Part shown: piece by piece, positions 5,715 through 6,445 of the stretch | Position numbering within the stretch: the first letter of the stretch is position 1 | Layout of the letters: the number at the start of each line of letters is the position of its first letter | Source: Alphaproteobacteria bacterium | GTDB taxonomy: Bacteria; Pseudomonadota; Alphaproteobacteria; Rhizobiales; Xanthobacteraceae | Assembly (NCBI GenBank): GCA_005884465.1 | Contig: VAZH01000294.1 | Location: 1-6,445, forward strand | Direction of reading: 5' to 3' | Length of the DNA stretch: 6,445 nt | Notes under the pieces: generated by a model | Told to the model about the DNA's origin: nothing | The model's database searches: none | What the model saw: only the letters and a program-made list of their open reading frames with translations | Position numbers and translations under genes: made by a program

Positions 5715-6050
5715 CTATTTCTTGTCCGGGATCGGCGGCGCGGTCTTCTCGGCCGGAGCAGGCGGCAACGCCGGCGTGGCGCCCGCTTTCTGCGCTTCAG
5801 CGTCGGGACGGGCAGGCTCGGGCGCCGGCGTGGTCGGGCGCTCGCCACCCGGCTTCGACTCGGCGGGTGGCTTGTCCTGATCGGCAGGAGGGGGTGACGA
5901 TTGCAGCGGTGGGGTCGCCTGCGCCATCTGCGGGTTGCGGGCAGCGATCTGCATCAACGAAACACCGGATACGGCAAGCCCCGCCGCGACCAACGCGGAT
6001 GCCAGAAGCATATCCATCCTGTAAGCGCGTTTTGTTTCGTCCGGAGACAT
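5715..6050 (-). CDS. Small membrane-anchored proline-rich protein, function unknown
   Basis: I do not recognise a family. The 111-residue product has a short charged N-terminus (MSPDETKRAYR), one hydrophobic segment at about residues 13-36 (MDMLLASALVAAGLAVSGVS...) and then about 75 residues rich in Pro, Ala, Glu, Lys and Gln with no predicted fold. The positive residues before the hydrophobic segment suggest an N-in anchor with the tail in the periplasm; an uncleaved signal anchor is more likely than a secreted protein, as no clear cleavage site is seen. The tail could span the envelope in the way TonB-like or periplasmic linker proteins do, but no TonB domain follows. The start may be ATG 6050 or an in-frame GTG at 6059; neither has a strong ribosome site. 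It follows the WD40 gene by 87 bases on the same strand and may be co-transcribed. Confidence 0.7.
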   Translation of the reverse strand: MSPDETKRAYRMDMLLASALVAAGLAVSGVSLMQIAARNPQMAQATPPLQSSPPPADQDKPPAESKPGGERPTTPAPEPARPDAEAQKAGATPALPPAPAEKTAPPIPDKK

Positions 6051-6137
6051 CTCGTTCACCGCGAATTACCCGCGGAATCAACGACCGCTGGAATGCATGG
6101 TTCCCTCGGAACCGGCAAACGAGGCTAGGTCCAGCTG

Positions 6138-6445
6138 CTAAAGCGCCAGCAGACCGGCATCGCCATCTTCTGCGGCGAACGCCAGCAGCGTGCCCTTGTC
6201 GTTCCACGCCAGCGCTGCCACCGGGGCGGTGCCATTGCTGCGCACCAGAATCTCCGCGCCGTCATTCATCCGCACCATCAAGATGGTGCCATCGCCGTAG
6301 CCGGCGGCGAGGATATCCTGCTTCGGATGGCAGGCGACCACGGCGACGCGCGCCTGCAGCGGTGCAAGCATCGCGGGCTCCTTGCCCATCGGGCCGTCCT
6401 TGCTGCCGAACGGCCAAATGATGACCGCATCGGCGCCCGACGTCG
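6138..6445 (-). CDS. WD40-repeat protein, C-terminal part (gene runs off the window)
   Basis: The frame is open from the window edge to a stop at 6138, giving the last 102 residues of a longer protein. Beta-propeller blades can be seen. One ends in GADAVIIWPF at the edge, with the W-[P/D]-like end of a WD repeat. A full blade runs from VAVVACHPKQDILAAGYGDG to TILMVRM. A last blade runs from APVAALAWNDKGTLLAFAAEDG to GLLAL. The pattern of hydrophobic strands, His/Asn-Pro/Asp-Lys turn and Gly-Asp/Asp-Gly turn fits WD40. Such propellers are protein-binding platforms; no catalytic residues are expected and the partner is unknown. The methionine at 6389 is internal, not the start, because the blade pattern continues upstream of it. 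Confidence 0.82.
   Translation of the reverse strand, partial: TSGADAVIIWPFGSKDGPMGKEPAMLAPLQARVAVVACHPKQDILAAGYGDGTILMVRMNDGAEILVRSNGTAPVAALAWNDKGTLLAFAAEDGDAGLLAL

Noticed and set aside
5521..5880. Open frame of 119 codons on the + strand over the palindromic repeat
   Set aside because: It is translated repeat sequence running antisense into the proline-rich gene, with no family resemblance.

Overview
The window looks like chromosomal DNA of a Bradyrhizobium-type alphaproteobacterium (Nitrobacteraceae). The coding regions are GC-rich. The proteins read like that group's versions of homospermidine synthase, a fold-III ornithine decarboxylase and acetoacetate decarboxylase. Two intergenic palindromic repeats also resemble ones I remember as common in Bradyrhizobium. 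The assignment rests on recognition only; no database search was made.

Layout. Positions 1-520 are a non-coding leader with at least six possible RNA hairpins in front of an ornithine/lysine decarboxylase gene (odc, 521-1663, +). Next come a GNAT acetyltransferase (1809-2576, +), a RidA/YjgF-family protein (2646-3035, +) and homospermidine synthase (hss, 3088-4518, +). All four are on the + strand with gaps of 145, 69 and 52 bases, consistent with one polyamine operon. ODC makes putrescine, and HSS condenses putrescine units into sym-homospermidine. The GNAT and RidA proteins between them have no proven role. A double-hairpin repeat (4539-4622) fills the convergent gap between hss and a canonical acetoacetate decarboxylase (adc, 4663-5415, -). 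Upstream of adc is a second long palindromic repeat (5547-5704). After it come a small membrane-anchored proline-rich protein of unknown function (5715-6050, -) and the C-terminal end of a WD40-repeat protein (6138 to window end, -).

Two things stand out. First, the GNAT gene carries an in-frame insertion of about 165 bases made of two long, near-perfect palindromes. They look like diverged inverted copies of one hairpin element and add about 55 residues in the predicted beta2-beta3 turn, leaving the acetyl-CoA motif intact. This resembles a REPIN/BIME-like element that has become protein-coding. Second, the odc leader fits the position of the alphaproteobacterial speF RNA element. It contains a terminator-like hairpin with a T run, and a CCTCC segment that can pair either with a nearby GGAG or with the odc Shine-Dalgarno, which suggests feedback control of polyamine synthesis. 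The RidA protein has alanine where enamine/imine-deaminating RidA proteins have their key arginine.
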